From positions 1 to 39,061 of the forward strand of contig CAMCYK010000028.1 in assembly GCA_945883695.1 (NCBI GenBank): a DNA stretch of 39,061 nucleotides. Direction: 5' to 3'. This DNA comes from Akkermansia muciniphila. Lineage in GTDB: Bacteria; Verrucomicrobiota; Verrucomicrobiia; Verrucomicrobiales; Akkermansiaceae. This document shows, piece by piece, positions 26,764 to 34,400 of this stretch. A program made the position numbers and the translations under genes. Position 1 is the stretch's first letter, and each line of letters opens with the position of its first letter. The notes under the pieces were generated by a model, which was not told the origin of the DNA, made no database searches, and saw nothing but the letters and a program-made list of their open reading frames with translations.

Positions 26764-27723
26764 TTACTTCTCGATCCGCGTCACCTTGTAGCCGGCGGAC
26801 TCAAGGTGCGAGCGGATGCTTTTCTCGGGACAGAAGTGAGCCGCCCCCGCGGCGAAGAAATGGGTGGTGCCGGCATCCTTCTCGAGGGTCGCCGCGATGT
26901 AGTCGGCCATGATCTTGTCGCGGTCGGTGAGAATGCGCTTCATCAGCCGTTCGCCGCGTTCCTTGTGCGGGCCCTTGGCCATCTCCTGCAGTCCCTTGTC
27001 GAACTCTTCCACCACTTTCGCCGGCTCGCCGGTCACATAGGCCGCCAGCAGATCCTTCATCATGTCCTTGCCCTCCGTCCGGCTTTCCCCGAGCTGCTTC
27101 AGGGTTTCCTCCAGCAGGATCACCTGCTCCGCTTCGGGCAGTTCGTCGAAGCCCTTGGTCTGGCCCTCGATCGTCTCCATGCCCGCGGTCTTCTTGCCCG
27201 CCTTCTCCGCCCGCTCCCAGAGCACCAGATCCAGCGGCTTGCCGCCGCCGAGCTGATCCTTCAAGACCGGCAGCGTCGCCGCGAGATACCAGGTCTTCAT
27301 CGGCTGGAACGGGGTGGCGTCGAGCGCCGGGTTGACGAGCTTCAGCTCCTCGTCGACGCGTGCGGACAATTCCTTGCCGATCGAATCGCCGAGAGTCTTG
27401 CCATCCTTGCGCATGACCACGGGAATCGCCTTTTGCAGGCTCGCGGGGTCCATCGCGATCTCGACATGCAGCGCCCCCGCCTCGTCGAAGGCCTTCAGCG
27501 CGGCCGGGTGGAGCGTGGTGACGACCTCCTGGCTGAGATGGATGGTGCCGAACAGGTAACTTGGCTTTTCAAGACCCTTGCCCTCGACCTTCCACAGCAA
27601 GGGCTTGAGCGGATGCCTGGCCTCATCCTGCGCATGGGCCGGAGCGAGGGAGATGAAGAGACCGAGGACGGCCGCGCCGAGGCGCTTGCCGAGACCGGGG
27701 AGAAACGCGGGAGTGGTTTTCAT
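26764..27723 (-). CDS. TraB/GumN family exported protein
   Basis: A 319-residue protein with an N-terminal signal peptide (MKTTPAFLPGLGKRLGAAVL, then GLFISLAPAHA). The TraB/GumN family signature is present: YLFGTIHLS with GTIH at 59-62, and the C-terminal FFAAGAAHFCPEKSI. Both motifs supply conserved histidine and acidic residues; distant eukaryotic homologues (Tiki) are metalloproteases. Length is typical. In bacteria the function is not settled; proteolysis or a role in envelope polysaccharide has been proposed. The gene follows the DUF1080 gene on the same strand with a 40-nt gap, so co-transcription is likely. Confidence 0.85.
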   Translation of the reverse strand: MKTTPAFLPGLGKRLGAAVLGLFISLAPAHAQDEARHPLKPLLWKVEGKGLEKPSYLFGTIHLSQEVVTTLHPAALKAFDEAGALHVEIAMDPASLQKAIPVVMRKDGKTLGDSIGKELSARVDEELKLVNPALDATPFQPMKTWYLAATLPVLKDQLGGGKPLDLVLWERAEKAGKKTAGMETIEGQTKGFDELPEAEQVILLEETLKQLGESRTEGKDMMKDLLAAYVTGEPAKVVEEFDKGLQEMAKGPHKERGERLMKRILTDRDKIMADYIAATLEKDAGTTHFFAAGAAHFCPEKSIRSHLESAGYKVTRIEK

Positions 27724-27763
27724 GATGGCGATCGTTCTGAAAAGGAGCTTTCCACCGGGATGA

Positions 27764-28543
27764 TCATTCTTCCAGCGCTTTCAATTCGATGTTGCGGAAC
27801 CACACCCCCTGCCCTTCGGCCTGGAGCGCGATATGGCCGGAACCCAGCATCAGCGGCGCGCCGGCTTTCACCAGCGGCGCGGCGGAGACGATCTTGCAGG
27901 CGGGATCGAGCTGCGGCTTCTGGTAGCGCAGGACTTCCCGGCCGTTGACGCGGTGGATCACCTCGTCGTTGCCGCGGACTTCCAGTTCGATTTTCACCCA
28001 CTCGCCCGGGGCGAAGGTCGGGGAGCTGGATTCGACGATGTGCTGCACCACCTTCTTGCCATCCATTTCAAGATGGGTGCCCGGGGTGCAGACGTTGCCG
28101 GTCGGGCGCTTGCCCTTGCCCTCGTCGGCGAGGAACTGGAACTCCATGCTGACCGGAAAGCCCTGGTCGAGGCTCATGCTTTGCGGCGGCTGCGAGTGAT
28201 ACATCACGCCGCTGTTGAGGTTCACGTAGCCGGGAGCATCGGCCATCCGCGCGCCTTCGAAGCGGTATTCCATCCGCAGGATGTAGCGGGAGTAGGCGAG
28301 GTTGCTGTAGAGGTGGCCGAACTGCGTGCCGAACTTGTCGTAGCCGTCATAGGAGACCTTCAGGATGCCGTCCTCGACGCGGAAGGTGTTGAAGGGATTC
28401 TCCCCGAGCGGATGGCCGGCGACCTTCGCGGTCCAGCCGTCGAGGTCCTTGCCGTTGAACAGGGACACCCACGGCTGCTCGGCCAGGCCGGCCAGCGAAA
28501 GGGCGAAAAACGAAAACGCGGCGAATCGGGCGGTGGGTAGCAT
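27764..28543 (-). CDS. DUF1080 (3-keto-disaccharide hydrolase-type) secreted protein
   Basis: A 259-residue protein. The start is the ATG of MLPTARFAAFSFFALSLAG, a signal peptide; upstream in-frame codons fall into AT-rich intergenic repeats and are rejected. The DUF1080 concanavalin-like fold is recognised by VSLFNGKDLDGWTAKVAG at the mature N-terminus, VEDGILKV, MEYRF, and the closing HIALQAEGQGVWFRNIELKAL. DUF1080 proteins are greatly expanded in Planctomycetes and Verrucomicrobia, and some hydrolyse 3-keto-glycosides. It is upstream of the TraB-like gene and divergent from the glycosyltransferase. Cellular location is predicted outside the cytoplasmic membrane; the substrate is unknown. 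Confidence 0.88.
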   Translation of the reverse strand: MLPTARFAAFSFFALSLAGLAEQPWVSLFNGKDLDGWTAKVAGHPLGENPFNTFRVEDGILKVSYDGYDKFGTQFGHLYSNLAYSRYILRMEYRFEGARMADAPGYVNLNSGVMYHSQPPQSMSLDQGFPVSMEFQFLADEGKGKRPTGNVCTPGTHLEMDGKKVVQHIVESSSPTFAPGEWVKIELEVRGNDEVIHRVNGREVLRYQKPQLDPACKIVSAAPLVKAGAPLMLGSGHIALQAEGQGVWFRNIELKALEE

Positions 28544-28601
28544 GGCGCCAGCGATAGCCCGGTCCCCTCCACGATCCAAGACGAATGGATTGAGGGGTGC
28601 C

Positions 28602-28714
28602 GATTGTGGATTTTGGATTTTTGATTTTTGAAGCGCCTGATCGGCGGATCCATGTCCTTCCAATCACAAATCGACAATCATCAATCGACAATCGTCATTC
28701 AGCATTCGTCAATC
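28602..28714. repeat. AT-rich short-word repeats in inverted orientation
   Basis: Two blocks flank a 31-nt GC-richer core in the divergent spacer. At 28602-28629 GATTGTGGATT, TTGGATT and TTTGATT run on. At 28661-28714 the complementary words CAATC, AATCGACAATC and TCAATCGACAATC repeat. The words are inverted relative to each other, so an imperfect cruciform or RNA hairpin is possible. The blocks are noncoding and of much lower GC than the surroundings. Confidence 0.6.
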
Positions 28715-28723
28715 TCCCCACCG

Positions 28724-29989
28724 ATGCGAATCCTGATCTACGCCATGGGCAGCGCCGGCGACGTCCATCCCTTCGCCGGGATCGGCCGCGCCCTGCAAGC
28801 CCGCGGGCACGAGGTGTTCGTGATCACCAGCGGCTACTTCGAGGACGTGGTGCGCCGCGCCGGGCTGGGATTCCGGCCGATGGGGACGATCGCCGACTTC
28901 GAGCGGGTCCAGGCCGACCCTCACCTCTGGCATCCGACCAAGGCGCTGCCCTCGATCATCCGCAACGCGGTCGACCCGTCCTACGAGCTGATCCTCGGCC
29001 ACGCCCGCGAGCTTCACCAGCCGGGCCGGACCTTGATCCTCGCCAGCTCGCTCGGCTGGGGCGCGCTGGCGGTCCGCGAGCTGCTCGGGATTCCGGTCGC
29101 GACGGTCCACCTGGCGCCCTCCCTGTTCATCAGCGCGCATCGCCAGCCGGTGCTCCACGGCGCGCCGGTCCCGCAGGCGGCCCCGCGCTGGATGAAGTCG
29201 CTGCAATGGTGGGCCGCCGGCAAGGTGGTCGACTCCCACGTGCTGCCAAACCTCAACCGCTTCCGCCGGGCGCAGGGCCTGCCGCCGGCCCGCGGGATGC
29301 TCCGCCACTGGCACTCGCCCGACCGGGTGATCGCGCTGTTCCCCGACTGGTTCGGCCCGCCGCAGCCCGACTGGCCGGCGCAGACGCGGGTCACCGGCTT
29401 CCCGCTGTTCGACGAAACGGGCCTGCGCGAGCTACCGCCCGATCTTGAGGATTTTCTCGCGAACGGCGAGCCGCCGGTGGTCTTCACGCCGGGCAGCGCG
29501 ATGTCGCAGGGACGTGAATTCTTCCGCGCGGCGGTCGACGCTCTCAAGTTATCAGGCAGGCGCGGCATCCTGCTCAGCCGCTTCACCGACACCATCCCGG
29601 CCGAGTTGCCGGAGGGCGTGCGGCACTTCAGCTACATCCCCTTCAGCCAGGTCCTGCCCCGCGCCGCGGCGCTGGTCTATCACGGCGGCGTCGGAACCTG
29701 CGCGCAAGCGCTGCGGGCGGGGATCCCCCACCTGGTCCAGCCGATGGCCCATGACCAGCTCGACACCCTCAGCCGGGTCCGCGACCTCGGCGTCGGCGAC
29801 GGCCTCCATCCCCGTCATTTCAAGGCGCAACGGATCGCACCGATGCTCGACCGCCTGCTCGGCGACCCGGCGTTGAAAGCGCGGGCGCTCGAGGTCTCGA
29901 AGCGCTTCGACCCGGCGGGATGGATGGAACAAACCTGCCGGCTGGTCGAAGCGCTCGACCCCGCCTTGCCGGTCACTTCAGAGCCTTGA
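28724..29989 (+). CDS. GT1-family glycosyltransferase (UGT/MGT type)
   Basis: A 421-residue two-domain GT-B enzyme. The ATG at 28724 starts MRILIYAMGSAGDVHPFAGI, the usual N-terminal strand and glycine loop of this family; in-frame codons upstream belong to the repeats. The C-terminal donor-binding signature is YHGGVGTCAQALRAGIPHLV followed by QPMAHDQLD, including the histidine that contacts the nucleotide-sugar phosphate. FTPGSAMSQGREFF precedes it. Such enzymes transfer a sugar from a UDP- or dTDP-sugar to a small hydrophobic acceptor, sterol or lipid. Acceptor unknown. It ends with a 17-nt tail-to-tail overlap with the convergent DUF1080 gene. The lipid-type cluster is only about 2 kb away, but composition and intervening genes do not tie it in. 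Confidence 0.85.
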   Translation: MRILIYAMGSAGDVHPFAGIGRALQARGHEVFVITSGYFEDVVRRAGLGFRPMGTIADFERVQADPHLWHPTKALPSIIRNAVDPSYELILGHARELHQPGRTLILASSLGWGALAVRELLGIPVATVHLAPSLFISAHRQPVLHGAPVPQAAPRWMKSLQWWAAGKVVDSHVLPNLNRFRRAQGLPPARGMLRHWHSPDRVIALFPDWFGPPQPDWPAQTRVTGFPLFDETGLRELPPDLEDFLANGEPPVVFTPGSAMSQGREFFRAAVDALKLSGRRGILLSRFTDTIPAELPEGVRHFSYIPFSQVLPRAAALVYHGGVGTCAQALRAGIPHLVQPMAHDQLDTLSRVRDLGVGDGLHPRHFKAQRIAPMLDRLLGDPALKARALEVSKRFDPAGWMEQTCRLVEALDPALPVTSEP

Positions 29990-30587
29990 CGCGGACGTTC
30001 TTGTACATCGTCGTGCTCCCCGGATCATGCGCCTGGAAGGCGAAAGTGCCGCCGCCCTTCTGCAGCTTGCTCTTGCCTTCTTCAGCCACGTAATCCTTGA
30101 CCAGGGCCTTGTCGTTGACCGTCACGTTCACCTTGCCCTTCTCGACGCGGATCACGTACTTCATCCACTCGTTGTCCGTGAAGGGCTCCTTGTTGTCGAC
30201 AATGGCGTAGAGGCCACCCGACTTCCTCCAGTCGGACTGGGTGTTGTTCACCTGCACCTCGTAGCCGTTGGACGGCCAACCGCTGTCCTGATAGACGGTG
30301 GAGATGTAGACGCCGCCGTTCGAGTTCGGCTTGGTCATGACATCGAGCCTCAGCTCGAAGTCCTCGTACTTGGGTGCCTCGCCCTTGCCCATGTAGAACA
30401 GGTGGGAACAATCCCCGTTGGCGACGATCGCGCCATCCACCACCTTGAAGGCGGCGGCGTTGCCGCCGACCTTCCAGCCGTCGAGGGTCTTGCCGTCGAA
30501 GAGGGAAACGAAGCCCTCCTCGGGTTCGGCGGTGGCGGACAAAACAAGCGCGGCACAGGCGGCGAAAGCGGTTTGGAATAGTTTCAT
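29973..30587 (-). CDS. DUF1080 secreted protein
   Basis: A 204-residue single-domain DUF1080 protein. The signal peptide is MKLFQTAFAACAALVLSATA. The mature part begins EEGFVSLFDGKTLDGWKVGG and ends TMYKNVRVKALK, covering the complete concanavalin-like fold. NGGVYISTVYQDSGWPSNGY and EVQVNN are characteristic of the family. It is shorter and only distantly similar to the other two DUF1080 sequences in the window, so these are not recent duplicates. It is likely exported and sugar-related. The 3' end overlaps the convergent glycosyltransferase by 17 nt. A broken CYTH-domain gene lies upstream on the same strand. Confidence 0.9.
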   Translation of the reverse strand: MKLFQTAFAACAALVLSATAEPEEGFVSLFDGKTLDGWKVGGNAAAFKVVDGAIVANGDCSHLFYMGKGEAPKYEDFELRLDVMTKPNSNGGVYISTVYQDSGWPSNGYEVQVNNTQSDWRKSGGLYAIVDNKEPFTDNEWMKYVIRVEKGKVNVTVNDKALVKDYVAEEGKSKLQKGGGTFAFQAHDPGSTTMYKNVRVKALK

Positions 30588-30637
30588 GGTGGGAGATCCC
30601 TACCGCCGGAATCGGCTCGCGTCCATCCCGCGGCCGG

Positions 30638-30903
30638 TCATTCGTCCCGCCACCCGCTCCACGGCTGCTCCACCGCCAACCGGGCGTTGTAGCAGCGGGG
30701 ACCGGGTATTCGAATTCCTGCCGGGAGATGCCGTCCGTAGCCCCCTTGATGGTGAGGAAGCCGGTCTCCCCCGCCAACCGCACCCGGACGGTCCGCGCCG
30801 GATCGCGGGTCAGGTAGCCCTGGCAGATCCGCACGCCGGGCGGACCTCCGTCGCGCCAGGCGTCGGAGATGACCAGAAACTTGCGCTCGATTTCAAGGGC
30901 CAT
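30638..30903 (-). pseudogene. CYTH-domain (class IV cyclase / triphosphatase) gene with internal deletion
   Basis: The frame from the ATG at 30903 begins MALEIERKFLVISDAWRDGG, with the EIERKFLV signature that opens CYTH domains, and continues through GYLTRDPARTVRVRLAGE, GFLTIKG and EFEYPVPA. At about 30690-30697 this frame loses all family resemblance, while another frame reads CYNARLAVEQPWSGWRDE and a stop. That looks like a CYTH C-terminus. Roughly 80-90 central residues that should carry the remaining tunnel residues are missing and the two ends are out of frame. CYTH proteins are normally about 150-160 residues. I infer a deletion that inactivated the gene; an assembly error at the junction is the alternative. 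Confidence 0.7.
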
Positions 30904-31291
30904 GGCTTTCGGGACGGGATGCGATCGAGCGGTCGTGGAGCGGTTTCAAAAGGAACAGGTTCGGGCGGACCGCCATTTCCCGCGAGTCTCGACATCCCGC
31001 GCACGGCTCCAATCAAAAACCTCGGCGCCTTCCTGCCACGGCGCCCCCGTCGCGGAACCCGCGCTTGCACCCTCATGACCCGGGCTCAAGCAACCCGTGA
31101 CGAACTTGCGCGACCCACCCGTCCTTCGATCCGCACTCGGGGCAGCCGAACTACAAGGCCTGCGCGGTGGCACTGGCACCCGCTGGATCCCGCCCTCATC
31201 CGGAGCGCCGTGATCACGTAGTGGCGTCCGTCACGGATCCGTGACATCTTCATCCTCGTAAGGGGCCTTTGCACTCCCCCGCGCACACAGT
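30904..31291. other. Gene-less stretch upstream of the CotH-family gene
   Basis: No frame on either strand in this interval has recognisable protein character. It contains a 16-bp perfect palindrome GTCACGGATCCGTGAC at 31230-31245 and a 10-bp palindrome CGTGATCACG at 31209-31218, then leads into a strong terminator. On the minus strand a short stretch around 31100-31170 reads FGCPECGSKDGWVAQV, zinc-ribbon-like but with no start in frame; it may be a gene scrap or chance. An undetected small RNA is possible. Confidence 0.4.
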
Positions 31292-31340
31292 CCCCGGACA
31301 CTGGAACGGTTCCCCCCTCCAGTGTCCGGGGCCTCTTTTT
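31292..31340 (+). terminator. Strong intrinsic terminator or attenuator
   Basis: CCCCGGACACTGGA at 31292-31305 pairs perfectly over 14 bp with TCCAGTGTCCGGGG at 31318-31331 around a 12-nt loop, followed by CCTCTTTTT. The T-run exists only on the plus strand, so it stops rightward transcription. No annotated plus-strand gene lies between the glycosyltransferase stop at 29989 and this site. It is 63 to 123 nt before the possible starts of the CotH-family gene, so it may end an unannotated RNA or act as a leader attenuator of that gene. Confidence 0.8.
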
Positions 31341-31463
31341 GGGGCCCTAGGCTGTCGGACAGATTCCTCCTTGTCGTTTGACGGGAAGCGGTTTTGATGA
31401 AGGTTGCTGCTGCCGCGGACGTATCCCCAAGCGCGTCCCGAAAACCCAACCCACCCGATTCCC

Positions 31464-34400
31464 TTGATCGTTTCCGCTATCCGGCGCCGTGCCTCGCTGT
31501 GGGCCTTTCTGACGGCCACCTCGCTCCACCCCGGGATGGCGGCCGACCTGCTGGTCGATTTCAATTCGACCAACCAGGACAACGGCCCGCGTCTCCAGAG
31601 CGGCTACCAGCCGTACAATGCCGGCCACGAGGTCGCCGCGGACTTCCTCGCCGCGCGCAGCTACAGCGCCTTCGGCACCACGGTCTCGCTCCAGGTCACC
31701 TGGCCGGACACCACCAGCAACCGGGTCCAGCAGATGCTCGACCGACCGGCGGCCAACGACATCAACTGGACCGGTCAGAAGCTTGACCTGCTGACCGACT
31801 GGATCGGTGTCGACACCCGCACCGCCGAGAACGGCCGGGGCGATTTCAACGGGGTCACCGGACTGCCGACCCGGCTGGTTTTCCGCTTCGCCGGCCTCCC
31901 GGCGGGGACCTATTCGTACCGCTCCTATCATCACGACACCGAGAACATCCACACGCCCTACCGGGTGGAAATCTCCACCAATGGCGGCGCCAGCTACGCC
32001 CCCTTCCAGGGCCCCTTTCCCGGCACCGACAGCAGCCCCGGCGGCACCCCGGCCTCCGCGCAAACCTACACCGGGGCCGGCAGCCAGGATCCCGCGACGC
32101 TGCCGTCGACCTTCAACACCAATCTGGTCACCGTCCAAGGACAGGACCTGCTGGTCCGCTACATCCCGCTCTCCAGCACCGGCACCCACCTCCGCCTGTT
32201 CGTGGTCAACGGGCTCGAACTCGTCGCCACCACGCCGCCGAGCGCCCCGACCGACCTCCAGTTCTCCAGCACCACCGTCTCCCGCACCGCCGTCGAAGGG
32301 ACCGTGGTCGGCCTGCTCACCACCACCGATCCGACGCCCGGCGACACCTTCACCTACACCTTGGTCGGAGGGATCGGCTCCGATCACAACGCGGACTTCG
32401 CGATCCAAGGCAACCAACTCGTGGTCGACCGCCAGCTCGCGGAACTGCAAACCGGCGCGACCCTCTCGATCCGGATCCGCAGCACCGATGCCGCCGGCGG
32501 CTGGACCGAAAAGGTCTTCCCGCTCGGGGTGGTCAATGATTCCGATGGCGACGGCCTCGACGACAGCTGGGAACTGCTCCATTTCCAAGACCTCGACGAG
32601 ATCGCCAGCGGCAATCCCGACGCCGACCGGCTGACCCACCTCGAGGAACAGGCGGCCGGGACCTTGCCACTCGATCCCGATACCGACGACGACCGTCTGA
32701 GCGACGGCGACGAGGTGAAAACCCATTTCACCGACCCGCTGGACCCCGACAGCGACAACGACGGCTTGCCCGACAATGAGGAGGTGCTGGTTCATTTCAC
32801 CAACCCCAAGCTCGCCGATTCGGACGGCGACGGCTACCACGACGCGCTGGAGGTCGCGGAAAACACCGATCCGAACGACATCGCCGACTACCCGCCCTTC
32901 CTGCTGCCCTTGCGGATCAACGAATTCGTCGCCAACAACCGGAGCGGCCTCAACGACGGGAATGGCAACCGGGTCGATTGGATCGAGATCTTCAACCCCA
33001 ATCCGCAGTCCGTGAACTTGCAGGGGTATCGCCTGACCGACAGCTCGCTCGACCCGTCCAAGTGGACGTTCCCGTCCGTCACCCTGCCTTCGAACGGCTA
33101 CCTCGTGATTTACGCCTCCGGCAGCGGCGTGCCGGATCCGGCGGGGAATCTCCACCTGAATTTCAGCCTGTCCGCCGACGGCGAATACCTCGCTCTGATC
33201 CGGCCGACCGGAGGGATCGACGACCAGTTCGCGCCCGCCTTCCCCCGCCAGTTTCCCGACGTCTCGTACGGCCGCCATCCGGGCACCGGCATCCCGCGCT
33301 TTTTCTCCCCGGCGACCCCCGGCACGGCGAACGGCAACGGCTATACCGGCGTGGTGGAAGCTCCCGTGTTCTCCACCGGCCGCGGCTTTCACGACGCCCC
33401 CTTCGACCTGACCCTGGTCACCCCGACCCCGCAGGCGCAGATCCGCTACACGATCGACGGCTCCAAGCCATCGTCCACCGCCGGCACGCTCTACACCGGC
33501 TCCCCGCTGACGGTCACCACCACCAGCAAGCTCCGTGCGATCGCCTTCCGCGACGGCTGGCTGTCGCAAGCGGTGCAAACCCACAGTTATGTGTTTGTCG
33601 ATCACGTCGCGCAGCAACCGGCGAACCCTCCCGGCTGGCCGTCCAACTGGGGCTATAACTCCGAGGTCAACACGATCGTCCCCGCCGACTACGCGATGGA
33701 TCCGCGGGTGGTGAACAACACCCTGCCCGGCTATGGCATCCGCGCCGCCCTGCTGGATATCCCGAGCGTCTCGGTCAACCTGCCGATGGATGATTTCATC
33801 ACCCCGCCCGGCGGCATCTACGCCAGCCCGCTGGCCCGGGTGGAGAAGGAATGCTCGGTCGAGTTCCTGCCGGTCGATGGCACGGCCGGCTTCCAGGCCG
33901 ACTGCAAGGTCGAGGTCCACGGCAACTCCAGCCGCCGCCCGGCCCGCATGCAGAAGCATTCGCTGCGGCTGTCCTTCAGCTCGGCCGTCGGCCCGCCCAA
34001 GCTCGACTATCCCCTGTTCCCGGACTCGCCGGTGGACGAGTTCAACAAGCTGGTCCTGCGCGCCTGCTTCACCGACAGCTGGGGCCTCGTCAGCTGGGAC
34101 GCCGGCCGCTACCGGCCGAACGATTCCCAATACACCCGCGACGTCTGGATGAAGCGCAGCTTCGGTGACATGGGCCATTCCCGCAGCTACGGGCGTTACG
34201 TCCACCTCTACGTGAACGGGCTCTACTTCGGGCTCCACGACCTCACCGAGCGGCTCGAGGACGACTTCTTCGCCGAGCACCTGGGCGGCGAACCCGAGCA
34301 CTGGCAGGTCAACGCCGACTTCGCCACCGGCTCCCCGCGCTGGACCGAAATGATGGCCATCGCCAACTCCGCGGACATCGCCACGCCCGCCGGCTACCAG

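Noticed and set aside
26690-26791. Short plus-strand frame overlapping the micro-ORF by ATGA
   Set aside because: It runs antisense into the TraB-like gene and has no protein character; the overlap appears to be chance.
28724-29989. Glycosyltransferase as part of the lipid-type cluster
   Set aside because: It is separated from the cluster by the TraB-like and DUF1080 genes, lacks coupling, and its composition matches the flanks rather than the island.
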